NCBI RefSeq assembly: GCF_028550395.1
Contig: NZ_JAQQKW010000001.1
Coordinates: forward strand, 496,001-560,000
From: Asticcacaulis currens
GTDB taxonomy: Bacteria > Pseudomonadota > Alphaproteobacteria > Caulobacterales > Caulobacteraceae
DNA: 64,000 nt
Reading direction: 5' to 3'
The notes under the pieces are model-generated. The model searched no databases and was not told the DNA's origin. It was given only the letters and a program-made list of their open reading frames with translations. Every line of letters starts with the position of its first letter. The first letter of the stretch is position 1. Made by a program: the position numbers and the translations under genes. Shown here one piece after another: positions 1 through 8,485 of this stretch.

Positions 1-835
1 GCAGGTTCAGGTCGTACTGCGCAACCGTCGAAAGCTCCTTCTTAGCCTTTTCAGCCTCTTCCTTGAGGCGTTGCAGGGCCAGTTTGTCGGAACGCAGATC
101 AACGCCGTTTTCCTTCTTGAACTCGTCGGCGAGGTAATCGACGACGCGCATGTCGAAGTCTTCACCACCCAGGAAGGTGTCGCCATTGGTCGACTTCACT
201 TCGAAGACGCCGTCGCCGATTTCGAGAACCGAGACGTCGAACGTACCGCCACCAAGGTCATAGACGGCGATCTTCTTGCCGTCGTTCTTGTCGAGGCCAT
301 AGGCCAGAGCGGCGGCAGTCGGCTCGTTGATAATGCGCAGGACTTCAAGGCCGGCAATCTTACCGGCGTCCTTGGTCGCCTGACGCTGTGCGTCATTAAA
401 GTAGGCCGGAACCGTGATGACGGCCTGAGTGACGGTTTCACCCAGATAGGCTTCGGCGTCTTCCTTCAGTTTTTGAAGGATGAAAGCTGAAATTTGTTGC
501 GGCGAATAGTCCTTGCCGTGGGCCTTAACCCAGGCGTCGCCGTTGGGGCCCTTGGAGATTTCGTAGGGCACCATGCCCTTGTCCTTCTGGACCATCGGGT
601 CGTTGTAGGTGCGGCCGATCAGACGCTTGATGGCGAAGAAGGTATTGGAGGGGTTGGTAACCGCCTGACGCTTTGCGGGCTGCCCGATCAGGCGCTCCGA
701 GTCGTCCACGATGGCGACCACCGACGGCGTGGTGCGAACGCCTTCGGCGTTTTCGATGACCTTCGGGTTCTTGCCGTCCATAACGGCGACGCACGAATTG
801 GTCGTACCAAGGTCGATACCGATGATTTTAGCCAT
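1..835 (-). CDS. dnaK: Chaperone DnaK (Hsp70), N-terminal part; cut by window edge
   Basis: ATP-dependent cytoplasmic Hsp70 chaperone that works with DnaJ and GrpE. About 278 residues are present, covering most of the nucleotide-binding domain. The protein opens with [18 protein letters not shown], which holds the phosphate-1 loop, and the second phosphate loop [10 protein letters not shown] lies near residue 193. The C-terminal end of the ATPase domain and the whole substrate-binding domain lie beyond base 1. A GGAG motif sits upstream of the ATG. A sigma-32-like promoter lies about 130 bases upstream on the same strand. grpE and hrcA lie nearby on the same strand but are separated by two other genes, so they are not co-transcribed with dnaK. 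Confidence 0.97.
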   Translation of the reverse strand, partial: MAKIIGIDLGTTNSCVAVMDGKNPKVIENAEGVRTTPSVVAIVDDSERLIGQPAKRQAVTNPSNTFFAIKRLIGRTYNDPMVQKDKGMVPYEISKGPNGDAWVKAHGKDYSPQQISAFILQKLKEDAEAYLGETVTQAVITVPAYFNDAQRQATKDAGKIAGLEVLRIINEPTAAALAYGLDKNDGKKIAVYDLGGGTFDVSVLEIGDGVFEVKSTNGDTFLGGEDFDMRVVDYLADEFKKENGVDLRSDKLALQRLKEEAEKAKKELSTVAQYDLNL

Positions 836-1137
836 GAGTCCAGATTTACTCCGTTTAAGGCAATGGGCTTTTGAGGCCTTTTGAAGATAAGCACCCCGCT
901 TGTCCATCCCCGGTGAGATGAATTTTACCAATTTTGCGAGCCGCCGGTTTTCCGGAACCCCCAAATCTGCAACCGATATAAGGGGCGCGTTTCGGCCTGC
1001 AAGAGGGGGGCTTGCAATGCTGGCATTATTTTTAGGGTTTTAGGCGTTACCCGCCTCTGGCGAGACCTTTTGCCGAGGACGAAGATTGTGTAGTTAGTTA
1101 ACCGCGAACGCAAAAGAAGACGTACGGGAGACCTGCC
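836..1137. other. Divergent intergenic region between dnaK and the dienelactone hydrolase
   Basis: 302 bases without a supported gene. It holds the dnaK leader and its sigma-32-like promoter on the minus strand. On the plus side there is a GGGAGA ribosome site just before the ATG at 1138. A short minus-strand open frame across 925-1113 has no recognisable content and no ribosome site. Confidence 0.6.
976..1003 (-). promoter_or_regulatory. Probable heat-shock (sigma-32) promoter of dnaK
   Basis: Read on the minus strand, a CTTGCAG box (997-1003) is followed after 11 bases by CCCCTTATAT (976-985). This resembles the RpoH consensus CTTGAAA-N11-16-CCCCATNT, and the C-rich run just before CTTG also fits. 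It would leave a leader of roughly 130 bases before the dnaK ATG. The match is by eye, and no transcript start was measured. Confidence 0.6.
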
Positions 1138-2073
1138 ATGTCACATACTGCCTTGCCTCTGACGCGCCCTGAAGGCAGTGAGCCGCGGGACTTCCATGTC
1201 AGTCGCCGCGGCATTGCCGGGCTATTTTTCGCAGGCTATGCTCTGGGGGCTGGCCCGGCGGCGGCCCAATCGCCGATCTCTACGCCTTCCGCCGGGCTGA
1301 TTGCTAAAGACCTGACCGTGCCGAGTGACAGCGACTATGCCATACCGGCCTATATTGCCTTACCCGAAGATGCCAAGCGACGCCCGGTCGTGCTCGTCGT
1401 CCCGGAAATCTTTGGCCTCCACGATTATCTGCGCGATGTCTGCCGACGCCTCGCCCATCAGGGCTATGTCGCATTGACCTTTGATCCCTTTGCCCGCAAG
1501 GGTAACGCGGCCGCGCTGAAAGACACTGCCGAAATCCGCAAGCTGGTCGAAACCGCGACCAATGAACAGGTGATGGGCGATCTGAAAACCTTGATTGGGT
1601 GGCTGAAGTCCAACCCGGATATTGGCCAGGCAAGAAGTCTCTTTGGCAAGGCGAAGTTCGCCGATACCTCGCGTATTGGCATTACGGGTTTCTGCTGGGG
1701 CGGGGCTGTCGTGTGGATGGCTGCGTCGTCCATCCCGGAAATCAAAGCGGGCGTGGCATGGTACGGGCGCCTTGAGCGGCCGGCCGCGACCGATTTTCTG
1801 GGCAAGGAAGAGCGCGAATGGCCGATCGATCGGGCGTCAGGTTTGCGTCGTCCGGTGCTCGGTCTCTATGCCGGGCAGGACGGCGGCATCTCTCTTGACA
1901 GCGTAGAACGCATGAATGCGGCCCTTAAGGCGTCCGGCAAGACGGCAAGCCATATTGAGGTTTATAAGGACGCCAAGCATGGCTTTCATGCTGACTACCG
2001 CGCCCTTTATAACGAAAAGGCCGCCAAGGAAGGCTGGTCGCAGCTCCTCAAATGGTTTTCAACCTATCTCTGA
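1138..2073 (+). CDS. Exported dienelactone hydrolase family protein
   Basis: Alpha/beta hydrolase of the dienelactone hydrolase family, 311 residues. The family usually runs about 230-250 residues; the excess is an N-terminal extension. That extension carries a twin-arginine-like motif (SRRGIAGLFF, about residues 22-31), a hydrophobic stretch and an AAAQ cleavage-like site, so Tat export to the periplasm is likely. The catalytic triad is visible: Cys186 in the elbow GFCWGG, Asp248 in GQDGG and His281 in KHGFH. The true substrate cannot be read from sequence. It converges with the M28 peptidase, with only 18 bases between the stop codons. A GGGAGA motif supports the start. Confidence 0.85.
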   Translation: MSHTALPLTRPEGSEPRDFHVSRRGIAGLFFAGYALGAGPAAAQSPISTPSAGLIAKDLTVPSDSDYAIPAYIALPEDAKRRPVVLVVPEIFGLHDYLRDVCRRLAHQGYVALTFDPFARKGNAAALKDTAEIRKLVETATNEQVMGDLKTLIGWLKSNPDIGQARSLFGKAKFADTSRIGITGFCWGGAVVWMAASSIPEIKAGVAWYGRLERPAATDFLGKEEREWPIDRASGLRRPVLGLYAGQDGGISLDSVERMNAALKASGKTASHIEVYKDAKHGFHADYRALYNEKAAKEGWSQLLKWFSTYL

Positions 2074-2091
2074 CAAAGGCAGTCGCCAGGG

Positions 2092-3441
2092 TCAGGGTTT
2101 CGGGCGTCCGTTTTCGGCCCATTTTGGCTCGAAGTCGCCCGTTACGAGCCAGCGAACAGGCTCAACAAGCGACTGGATGGCTGCGGTCATATAGGGGATA
2201 TCGATATTGCCAAGCGTATCCTGCGCCGAGTGATAGGTGGGTATTGTGGCCCAGCCTGAGACCGTATGGGCGACAATGCCCTGCAGAGCGAGGGAATAAT
2301 TATCCGAACGCTCATAGAAGTGCTGCTCCGGATATGGGTCTTTGGCTAAGAGCGCGCCTTTGGCTTTCAGGGCATCGGCCAGGTTTGAACGCTCCCAGCC
2401 CGTGATCATCATGGTGCCCTTCGGTAGTTTTGGGTCTTGAGCGCCAATCATTTCAACCTCCAGATTGGCCACAATATGATCGAGCGGGATCGGCGGGTGA
2501 GCGGCAAAATGCGCCGAACCTAACAGGCCAGCCTCTTCAGCGCCGTAGCAGACAAACAAGACCCCGCGCCGCGGCGCGGGACCTTGCGACAGCGCGCGTG
2601 CCAGTTCGAGTACCGCGGCTACACCGGAAGCGTCATCATTCGCACCAGGCATTATCGTGCCGCTCTTCACGCCGAGGTGGTCGAGGTGTGCGGTGATCAG
2701 GACCACGCCCGCCTTTGGATCCGTGCCGGGCAGAAAGCCTATGGCGTTATAGGTAAAAGCTTTTTGCGTATCAGAGCGCTTCACACTTAACCGGGCACTG
2801 TCGCCCGATTTGAGAGATCTATAGGCAGACGCGTTGAGAAGAACGACGTCCGGACGTGGGCGCGACGGCGGGGTTTCACTGAGATAGGTGGGGGTTACGG
2901 GGCCGCCCCCAATGCCATCCCATAACTTGCTGGCTTCGGTGCCATCCGGGGCCAGCACAAGCTTTACGCCTTTAGAACGGGCCTCGCGCAGCCATTGTGT
3001 CAGGGGCGTCTTCCCATCAGAGGGGAGCACAATCACCGCACCCTTGGTCAGGGCCTCGGGCGTAGCCGGGAAGGTCAGTGGCCCCTCTACAGTCTGACCG
3101 CTGGCAAACAGAAGGCGAAAATCACGCCCTTCCGCGAAGCTTTGAGGGCCAAGCTGGAGGCTGGCCTGCCCGTCCAGTTGGGGCGACACCACCTCCGCTG
3201 CCTGCACAAACCCCGATAGTGTGGGTGCGAACTGAAGGCCGAAGCTCTCATATTGGGCGGCAACATAGGCAGCCGCAATGGCTTCGTCGCGACTAGCGCT
3301 TTTTCGGCCCTGGAGAGCATCTGAAGCAAGAAAGGACAGGTGGGCGCGAACCTGCTCGGGTCGTACTGTCTGGGCGTGCACGCCGAATGCGGTAACAGAG
3401 AGGCAGAAAGCGGCGGCCAGAGCCGTCAGAGGTTTGGACAT
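2092..3441 (-). CDS. Secreted M28 family zinc aminopeptidase
   Basis: Exported metallopeptidase of family M28 with an inserted PA-like region, 449 residues. The signal peptide spans residues 1-23 and ends VHA-Q. The co-catalytic zinc ligands are recognisable: His252 in TAHLDH, Asp269 in GANDDASG, the Glu pair 302/303 in GAEEAG, an acidic residue in NLEVEMIG, and a late His in the segment around TYHSAQDT. Residues from about 110 to 200 lie between the N-terminal part and the catalytic core and probably form the PA domain. It likely releases N-terminal residues from peptides in the periplasm. The ATG lies only 10 bases after the poly-U tract of the grpE terminator, and its ribosome site is weak. 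Confidence 0.88.
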   Translation of the reverse strand: MSKPLTALAAAFCLSVTAFGVHAQTVRPEQVRAHLSFLASDALQGRKSASRDEAIAAAYVAAQYESFGLQFAPTLSGFVQAAEVVSPQLDGQASLQLGPQSFAEGRDFRLLFASGQTVEGPLTFPATPEALTKGAVIVLPSDGKTPLTQWLREARSKGVKLVLAPDGTEASKLWDGIGGGPVTPTYLSETPPSRPRPDVVLLNASAYRSLKSGDSARLSVKRSDTQKAFTYNAIGFLPGTDPKAGVVLITAHLDHLGVKSGTIMPGANDDASGVAAVLELARALSQGPAPRRGVLFVCYGAEEAGLLGSAHFAAHPPIPLDHIVANLEVEMIGAQDPKLPKGTMMITGWERSNLADALKAKGALLAKDPYPEQHFYERSDNYSLALQGIVAHTVSGWATIPTYHSAQDTLGNIDIPYMTAAIQSLVEPVRWLVTGDFEPKWAENGRPKP

Positions 3442-3451
3442 TGTTGACCCA

Positions 3452-3483
3452 CAAAAAAAGACGGTGCGCAGAATGCACCGTCT
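3452..3483 (-). terminator. Rho-independent terminator downstream of grpE
   Basis: A 9-bp perfect stem (AGACGGTGC with GCACCGTCT), a 7-base loop and seven Us on the minus strand. It ends transcription of hrcA-grpE and sits immediately before the M28 peptidase start. Confidence 0.88.
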
Positions 3484-3509
3484 CTTTGGTCTCGTAAAGC
3501 GCCGAGCCG

Positions 3510-4106
3510 TCAGGCTTGGGTGTTGATGGTCCCGCCGGAGGCGTTATCACCCCCGTTATAGGCGCCGTTTGCGGCGCTGGCGGCCTTGGCAGCCGTAACG
3601 ACCATGGCCGGGCGGATGGTGCGGCCAAACAGTTCATAGCCAGCCTGCATGACCATCAGGACGCTCCCACCTTCGACCTCGGTGGAGGGCTGTTCCATCA
3701 CAGCCTGATGGAAGTTGGGGTCGAACTTGTCGCCCTTGAGCGGTGCGATCTTCTTGACGCCGTTCTTTTCAAACGCCCCCGCCAGCTCTTTTTCCGTCAT
3801 CTCGATGCCTGAGACGAAGTTCTTGAACGCCGGGTCTTCGATCTGGGCCGGCACGGCCTGAAGGGCGCGTTGCAGCACGTCGGCTACGCCTAAGAGGTCG
3901 CGCGAAAAGCGCTGGATTGCGTAGGCGCGTGCATCATTCATTTCACGCTCAGCACGGCGTTTGACGTTTTCGGCCTCGGCAGCATAGCGCAGGGCCTGTT
4001 CCTTGAGTGCGGCGTTTTCGGCCTGAAGCTGTTCCAGCGCCGCGTTCAGCGTGTCGATAGCGTCATTGGCAAACGGGGCGTCTTGTTCAGTATGTTCTTC
4101 GCTCAT
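3510..4106 (-). CDS. grpE: GrpE nucleotide exchange factor
   Basis: Nucleotide exchange factor for DnaK that releases ADP during the chaperone cycle; a cytoplasmic homodimer. It has 198 residues, normal for the family. It starts with an acidic tail, then a long charged coiled coil (about residues 20-75, including AENVKRRAEREMNDARAYAI). The C-terminal beta domain carries the conserved region around FDPNFHQAVMEQPS. The last 20 residues are Ala/Gly/Asn-rich. It lies 20 bases after hrcA on the same strand, and a strong terminator follows. An hrcA-grpE operon is known in Caulobacter crescentus, and this arrangement matches it. Confidence 0.96.
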   Translation of the reverse strand: MSEEHTEQDAPFANDAIDTLNAALEQLQAENAALKEQALRYAAEAENVKRRAEREMNDARAYAIQRFSRDLLGVADVLQRALQAVPAQIEDPAFKNFVSGIEMTEKELAGAFEKNGVKKIAPLKGDKFDPNFHQAVMEQPSTEVEGGSVLMVMQAGYELFGRTIRPAMVVTAAKAASAANGAYNGGDNASGGTINTQA

Positions 4107-4126
4107 TACTCTATAGACTCTGTGGG

Positions 4127-5215
4127 TTAGGACCGTTCCTGCTCCAGCAGGCGGCCGAGGATTTTTGCGGTGTAATCCACAAGTGGGATGATGCGCGCAT
4201 AATTCAACCGGGCGGGCCCGATGACGCCGATGGCGCCGACAACCTTCTGGGCTTGGCCACCCAGCATGTAGGGCGCTGCAATAACAGCGGAGCCCGACAA
4301 AGAAAACAGTTTCGATTCCGATCCGATGAAAATTCTTACGCCTTGCGCCGAGCGGACGTTGTCGAGGAGGTTGATCAGCTCTTCCTTCTCTTCCAGATCT
4401 TCAAACAGGGCGCGTACACGCTCCAGATCTTCAAGGGCAGAGGCTTCCAGAAGATTGGCTTGCCCGCGGACGATCAGCGCCCTCTTGTCGCTCTCGCCAC
4501 CGGCCCAGGCCGCCAGACCGCGTGAAATCAGACCGGTTGCCGCCTCATTGAGTTGCTGACGCTCGGCCTCAAGTTCGGCCCGCAGGTCGCGCCCGGCCTC
4601 AGTTAAGCTGCGACCGCGAAGCCTTGTGCTGAGATAGTTTGAGGCCTCTATCAGGTCGGAAGGCGTCACCCCAAGATCAAGCGCCATCAGGCGATTTTCG
4701 ACACGTCCGTCTTCAAAAACCAGAACCGCCAGAGCCTGATCCGGTGCCAGTTTGACAAACTCAACATGGCGTACCCCGGACTCAAATGATGGCGTCATTA
4801 CAACACCCGCGCCGCCTGCCAGGCCCGATAAAAGGTTAGACGCCTCGCGAAGCGCACTGTCGAAAGTCAGGCCTTTTGCCGTCAGTCGCCCCTCAATCTC
4901 GCGCTTGGCATCCTGCGCCACATCGCCCACTTCGAGAAGGCCGTCTACGAACAGGCGAAGCCCCTGATGCGTCGGCATCCGCCCGGCGGAAACATGAGGT
5001 GCGCTCAGAAGGCCAAGCTCAGCCAGATCAGACAAGGTGTTACGGATCGAGGCCGGTGACAGCGCTATTCCACCTTTTGACAGGGTGCGCGATCCCACTG
5101 GCTCACCGGTTTCAAGATAGGATTCGACGACATGACGAAAGACGTCGCGCGCCCTGGCATCAAGTTCGGTCAATGAGGCCGTGCCACTCATCAAAGTCGA
5201 GAGCGATGTTTTCAT
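4127..5215 (-). CDS. hrcA: Heat-inducible transcription repressor HrcA
   Basis: Repressor of the groESL class of heat-shock operons; it binds CIRCE elements and needs GroEL for activity. It has 362 residues from [11 protein letters not shown]. The N-terminal winged helix is recognisable in [17 protein letters not shown] and [18 protein letters not shown], followed by the GAF-like dimerisation domain that ends in the conserved region around [11 protein letters not shown]. The open frame extends 34 codons further upstream, but that stretch does not resemble HrcA. The alternative start [10 protein letters not shown] at 5191 cannot be excluded. I saw no CIRCE repeat in the window, so its targets are presumably elsewhere. 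Confidence 0.94.
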   Translation of the reverse strand: MKTSLSTLMSGTASLTELDARARDVFRHVVESYLETGEPVGSRTLSKGGIALSPASIRNTLSDLAELGLLSAPHVSAGRMPTHQGLRLFVDGLLEVGDVAQDAKREIEGRLTAKGLTFDSALREASNLLSGLAGGAGVVMTPSFESGVRHVEFVKLAPDQALAVLVFEDGRVENRLMALDLGVTPSDLIEASNYLSTRLRGRSLTEAGRDLRAELEAERQQLNEAATGLISRGLAAWAGGESDKRALIVRGQANLLEASALEDLERVRALFEDLEEKEELINLLDNVRSAQGVRIFIGSESKLFSLSGSAVIAAPYMLGGQAQKVVGAIGVIGPARLNYARIIPLVDYTAKILGRLLEQERS

Positions 5216-5335
5216 ACGATAAGGATATAGAAGCCTTTGTACGCTTGTGAAGAGGCTTCGTATGGGGCGCCGCTTTTGCCGCCAAATTGCCACGATCTCA
5301 GGGCCCCATAGAGGCATATGAACGGGGAGGTTTTA

Positions 5336-5656
5336 ATGCGTAACATAGCATATTCGACGGTCGCGACGATGGTCCTCATGAGCGCCGGTGTGGTTCACGC
5401 CAATGAGGTAGTCACTCTAACCAAGCCTCCCGTGTTCAAAGCGCCCACTGATATTGCGGCGACCGAGATCCCCAGCACCTACAAGCCGAAACAAAAGGCT
5501 AAAACAAGCGATTTTGAGCCCCTCAGAGGGCCGTGGCGCGTTACCAAATCGCTTAAAGATAAGGGCAAGGAACCGGTTGATGAGAACGGCAACACCTATG
5601 CCTGCGTCGACAAGGACTGCAAGGTCTCACGTAAGGTCGATGAAAGGCGGGACTAG
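5336..5656 (+). CDS. Small exported protein of unknown function
   Basis: 106 residues, family not recognised. An ATG at 5318 is open in frame, but a GGGGAGG ribosome site at 5324-5330 points to the ATG at 5336. From there a clear signal peptide follows (MRNIAYSTVATMVLMSAGVVHA, cut before NEV). The mature part is hydrophilic and Lys/Pro-rich, with a Cys pair near the end (YACVDKDCKV) that could form a disulphide in the periplasm. It is divergent from hrcA. Its stop overlaps the stop of the next, oppositely oriented gene by three bases. Confidence 0.6.
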   Translation: MRNIAYSTVATMVLMSAGVVHANEVVTLTKPPVFKAPTDIAATEIPSTYKPKQKAKTSDFEPLRGPWRVTKSLKDKGKEPVDENGNTYACVDKDCKVSRKVDERRD

Positions 5657-6078
5657 GATTTGGCTTTAAGCCATCCGAAATAACCGCTGCTCATCAATAT
5701 TAACGTAGTGAACCCCCACACCCCCATTACTGCAGCCATAACAAGGAATGCGTTTAAGGTCTTTATTGCGTCGCCTGCGAATTGCCAGAACGTTATGAAC
5801 GCAGCCCCAAATGAAAACATAGCGTAGATCTTTCCAATGATATGTTTCTTTGGATCTCCGTCAGTTATGACGTTGTTTCGCACATCAGCGACATCCAACG
5901 TGTCTGCGCTTATTAATCCCTTCCAGACAAGATAGAAATATATACCTGCATAAATAAAGAACGCTGCTACAGCTGCTTGTGAAGCTGTAAAGTATCGTTG
6001 CAGGTCGGGGTTATGATCTACGAAATTATAAACAAAAATTAAAATAATGAAGGGCGCCCACGCCAGAATTTTACCCAT
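5653..6078 (-). CDS. Small four-helix membrane protein, AT-rich, unknown
   Basis: 141 residues, family not recognised. An excellent GGAGGTGG ribosome site precedes the ATG at 6078, so the upstream in-frame extension is not used. Four hydrophobic segments are predicted: around ILAWAPFIILIFVYNFV, AAVAAFFIYAGIYFYLVW, IYAMFSFGAAFITFWQF and FLVMAAVMGVWGFTTLIL. A polar loop sits between helices 2 and 3. The DNA is clearly richer in A and T than its neighbours, which suggests later acquisition. It sits between hrcA and rph, genes that are often divergent neighbours in alphaproteobacteria. Confidence 0.65.
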   Translation of the reverse strand: MGKILAWAPFIILIFVYNFVDHNPDLQRYFTASQAAVAAFFIYAGIYFYLVWKGLISADTLDVADVRNNVITDGDPKKHIIGKIYAMFSFGAAFITFWQFAGDAIKTLNAFLVMAAVMGVWGFTTLILMSSGYFGWLKAKS

Positions 6079-6272
6079 ATTCCACCTCCAGTGAGTCAAA
6101 TAATGACTGAAAAATCTTGAACTCTCAATGCAGAGGGTTTCGTCGAGCGCCGCTGAACGAACATTTTCTGAAAGATGCATAATCTTTTCAATAGATTGCT
6201 TTTCAATAAAAAGCCTTTGCCGAAGCGGACCTATGCTGATAGGCACGTCCGCATACTCTGGAGGTCCCCGCC

Positions 6273-7025
6273 ATGTCCCAATTCGATGCCCTGAACGCCC
6301 TGAAGACCTTTCGTCCGTCCAACCGTCAGGCGGATCAGCTGCGCAAGGTGACACTGGAGACGGGTGTGACGCGCTACGCGGAAGGCTCATGTCTGATTAC
6401 GGCTGGACACACCAAAGTGTTGGCCACGGCGTCAGTGGAACAGGGCGTGCCGCCTTTTCTGAAGGGTAAGGGGCAAGGTTGGGTGACAGCGGAATACGGC
6501 ATGTTACCGCGTTCAACCCACACCCGCTCGCGCCGTGAAGCGGCTGCTGGCAAGCAGTCGGGCCGCACACAGGAAATTCAGCGTCTGATCGGCCGGTCCT
6601 TGCGCGCTGTCGTCGATCTCAAGGCACTGGGTGAGCGTCAGATTACCCTCGATTGCGATGTGATTCAGGCTGACGGCGGGACGCGCTGCGCCTCCATCAC
6701 CGCGGCATGGGTGGCCCTGTCTCTCGCCTGCGACAAGCTCCTCGAACAGAAGCTAATTTCCACCAACCCGATTATTGATCAGGTCGCGGCGGTGTCGTGC
6801 GGCGTCTATGAAAATGTCCCGGTCCTGGACCTTGATTACGACGAAGATTCGACCGCGGAAACGGACTCGAATTTTGTGCTGACCGGATCAGGGCACATCG
6901 TTGAAATTCAGGCCACAGGTGAAAAGCGCGGCTTTACACGCGACGAATTTAACACCCTGTTCGATTTGGCAACGCAAGGCGCAGCGGAACTGTTTGCTCT
7001 GCAACGCGCAGCGGCAGGCAAGTAA
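6273..7025 (+). CDS. rph: Ribonuclease PH
   Basis: Phosphorolytic 3'-5' exoribonuclease that trims tRNA 3' ends; a cytoplasmic hexamer. It has 250 residues. Typical RNase PH blocks are present: an N-terminal Arg-rich start ([12 protein letters not shown]), [49 protein letters not shown] and [26 protein letters not shown] motif sits 9 bases before the ATG. In many alphaproteobacteria rph, rdgB and hemW form one cluster. Here the XRE/DUF2975 pair on the opposite strand splits rph from rdgB. Confidence 0.97.
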   Translation: MSQFDALNALKTFRPSNRQADQLRKVTLETGVTRYAEGSCLITAGHTKVLATASVEQGVPPFLKGKGQGWVTAEYGMLPRSTHTRSRREAAAGKQSGRTQEIQRLIGRSLRAVVDLKALGERQITLDCDVIQADGGTRCASITAAWVALSLACDKLLEQKLISTNPIIDQVAAVSCGVYENVPVLDLDYDEDSTAETDSNFVLTGSGHIVEIQATGEKRGFTRDEFNTLFDLATQGAAELFALQRAAAGK

Positions 7026-7028
7026 GAC

Positions 7029-7238
7029 TTATTCCTCGTCTTTGATGACCAGGAGCTCGCCGGGTGTGCAGCTGAGCGCCCGGCATAGCGATTCTAAGGT
7101 GCGCAATCGCACCGCTACGGCCTTCTGATCTCGCAGCAATTCAAGATGCCGCACGGCAATTCCTGTCCGATCGGATAATTCGACAAGTGACAGCCGCCGC
7201 CTTGCCAGTTGCTCACTCAGGCAGATCGTAACGCTCAT
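7029..7238 (-). CDS. Small XRE-family helix-turn-helix regulator
   Basis: 69 residues consisting almost only of a Cro/C1-type helix-turn-helix (LARRRLSLVELSDRTGIAVRHLELLRDQ), then a short acidic tail. Compact regulators of this kind, like Bacillus YozG, are usually paired with a DUF2975 membrane protein. That is the case here: the ATG overlaps the stop of the upstream DUF2975 gene by four bases (ATGA), so translation is coupled. It probably controls its own operon. It converges with rph, with 3 bases between the stop codons. Confidence 0.8.
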   Translation of the reverse strand: MSVTICLSEQLARRRLSLVELSDRTGIAVRHLELLRDQKAVAVRLRTLESLCRALSCTPGELLVIKDEE

Positions 7239-7756
7239 ATAGTCAGATTGGCTTCGGCTCGTAGCCGCGCCCCTTCCTTAAACACTTCGGCCAGAACGAA
7301 AACGACCAGCACTGAAAACCACGCCGTCACCGCCCGCATGCCGTAGACTGGTTCCACCGGCATCCTCAATATGGCTTCGGCAAGGGCGCGCGAGGCGTAG
7401 GAATAAAGTTCAACGCCAGCCAGTCCGAAGCCGATCCAGCGCAGGCGTAGTGTATTGTCCGGGTGAAAGACGTCGCCTTCTGCGAGTGTCCGAAACACCT
7501 GCCGCGTCCAGCGCATGATCAGCAGATAACCGGACAAAGACAGGCCGAAGGCCAGCATCAATATCGCCTGTTGGGTTCCATTGATCTGCGCCACCATTTT
7601 CATGCGTGCCATAACTTCTGCCGCCAGTGTAGGCACCGACAACAGACACAGGGCCGCGATCCCCACCGCCACGATCATGGCAAAAAGGCCGTAATAGACG
7701 ACATCGAGAGCCGTCTTGAGCAGGCTGGAAATCGAGCGGGGGCCCAGAAAACGCAT
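7235..7756 (-). CDS. DUF2975 family membrane protein
   Basis: 173 residues with four predicted membrane helices (about 15-38, 62-82, 107-128 and 140-158). The order of helices and the central VFRTLAEGDVFHPDNTLRLR motif are typical of DUF2975 (YoaS-like) proteins. The pair of a DUF2975 protein and a tiny XRE regulator recurs in many bacteria, but its role is not established. It may sense an envelope signal and modulate the regulator. It is transcribed ahead of the regulator, toward rph. Confidence 0.75.
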   Translation of the reverse strand: MRFLGPRSISSLLKTALDVVYYGLFAMIVAVGIAALCLLSVPTLAAEVMARMKMVAQINGTQQAILMLAFGLSLSGYLLIMRWTRQVFRTLAEGDVFHPDNTLRLRWIGFGLAGVELYSYASRALAEAILRMPVEPVYGMRAVTAWFSVLVVFVLAEVFKEGARLRAEANLTI

Positions 7757-7873
7757 GAAAGACCCTATACGGCGTAACTGTTACGATCTGTGCCACAAAA
7801 AAACGTCATCGCCAAATTACGGCTTTTTCATTGGGCGGCGCTTAGGCTACACAGGGCGCAAACGGAGATCCTC

Positions 7874-8485
7874 ATGTCGATTTCGCTTGTTGCCGGTCAG
7901 AAACTGATTGCCGCCACCCACAATCCGGGAAAGGCGCGAGAAATCGACAGTCTGCTCAATGGCCAGTTTGAGATTGTCACGGCGGGCAGCCTCGGCCTGC
8001 CGGAGCCCGAAGAGACCGAAAACAGCTTTGTCGGAAACGCGATCCTCAAGGCGCGCCATGCGGCCATGGCAGCAGGCCTGCCGGCTCTGGCTGACGATTC
8101 GGGCTTAAGTATCGCTGCGCTGAACGGCGATCCGGGCATTTACAGTGCGCGCTGGGCCGGACCGCAAAAAGATTTTCCTCGCGCCATGGAAATCATCCGT
8201 CACAAGATGATCCAAGCCGAGGTTCACAATCCCGAAACCTTTTCGACGCGCGCTTGGTTTACCTCGGCTCTTGCCGTCGCCTGGCCCGAAGGCCATGCGG
8301 TCGTTTTCGAAGGCGTGGTACATGGCGATGTCGTCGCGCCGCGTGGTGACAAGGGGTTTGGCTATGACCCTATTTTTCAGCCCGATGGGTATGAGGTCAC
8401 CTATGCGGAGATGGACGAAGTGTTAAAGGACAGCCTCAGCCATCGCCATCTGGCCTTTGAACAGTTGAAGGCATGGCTGTTCTGA
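7874..8485 (+). CDS. rdgB: RdgB/HAM1 non-canonical purine NTP pyrophosphatase
   Basis: Hydrolyses dITP, dXTP and ITP to the monophosphates and so keeps deaminated purines out of DNA and RNA. It has 203 residues. Family motifs are present: AATHNPGKAREI, DDSGLSIAALNGDPGIYSAR, and GDVVAPRGDKGFGYDPIFQP followed by the Ser-His-Arg end of KDSLSHRHLAFEQL. The frame is open 28 codons upstream, but the CGGAGAT ribosome site and family length favour the ATG at 7874. hemW starts 13 bases before its stop, so the two are translationally coupled. Confidence 0.95.
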   Translation: MSISLVAGQKLIAATHNPGKAREIDSLLNGQFEIVTAGSLGLPEPEETENSFVGNAILKARHAAMAAGLPALADDSGLSIAALNGDPGIYSARWAGPQKDFPRAMEIIRHKMIQAEVHNPETFSTRAWFTSALAVAWPEGHAVVFEGVVHGDVVAPRGDKGFGYDPIFQPDGYEVTYAEMDEVLKDSLSHRHLAFEQLKAWLF

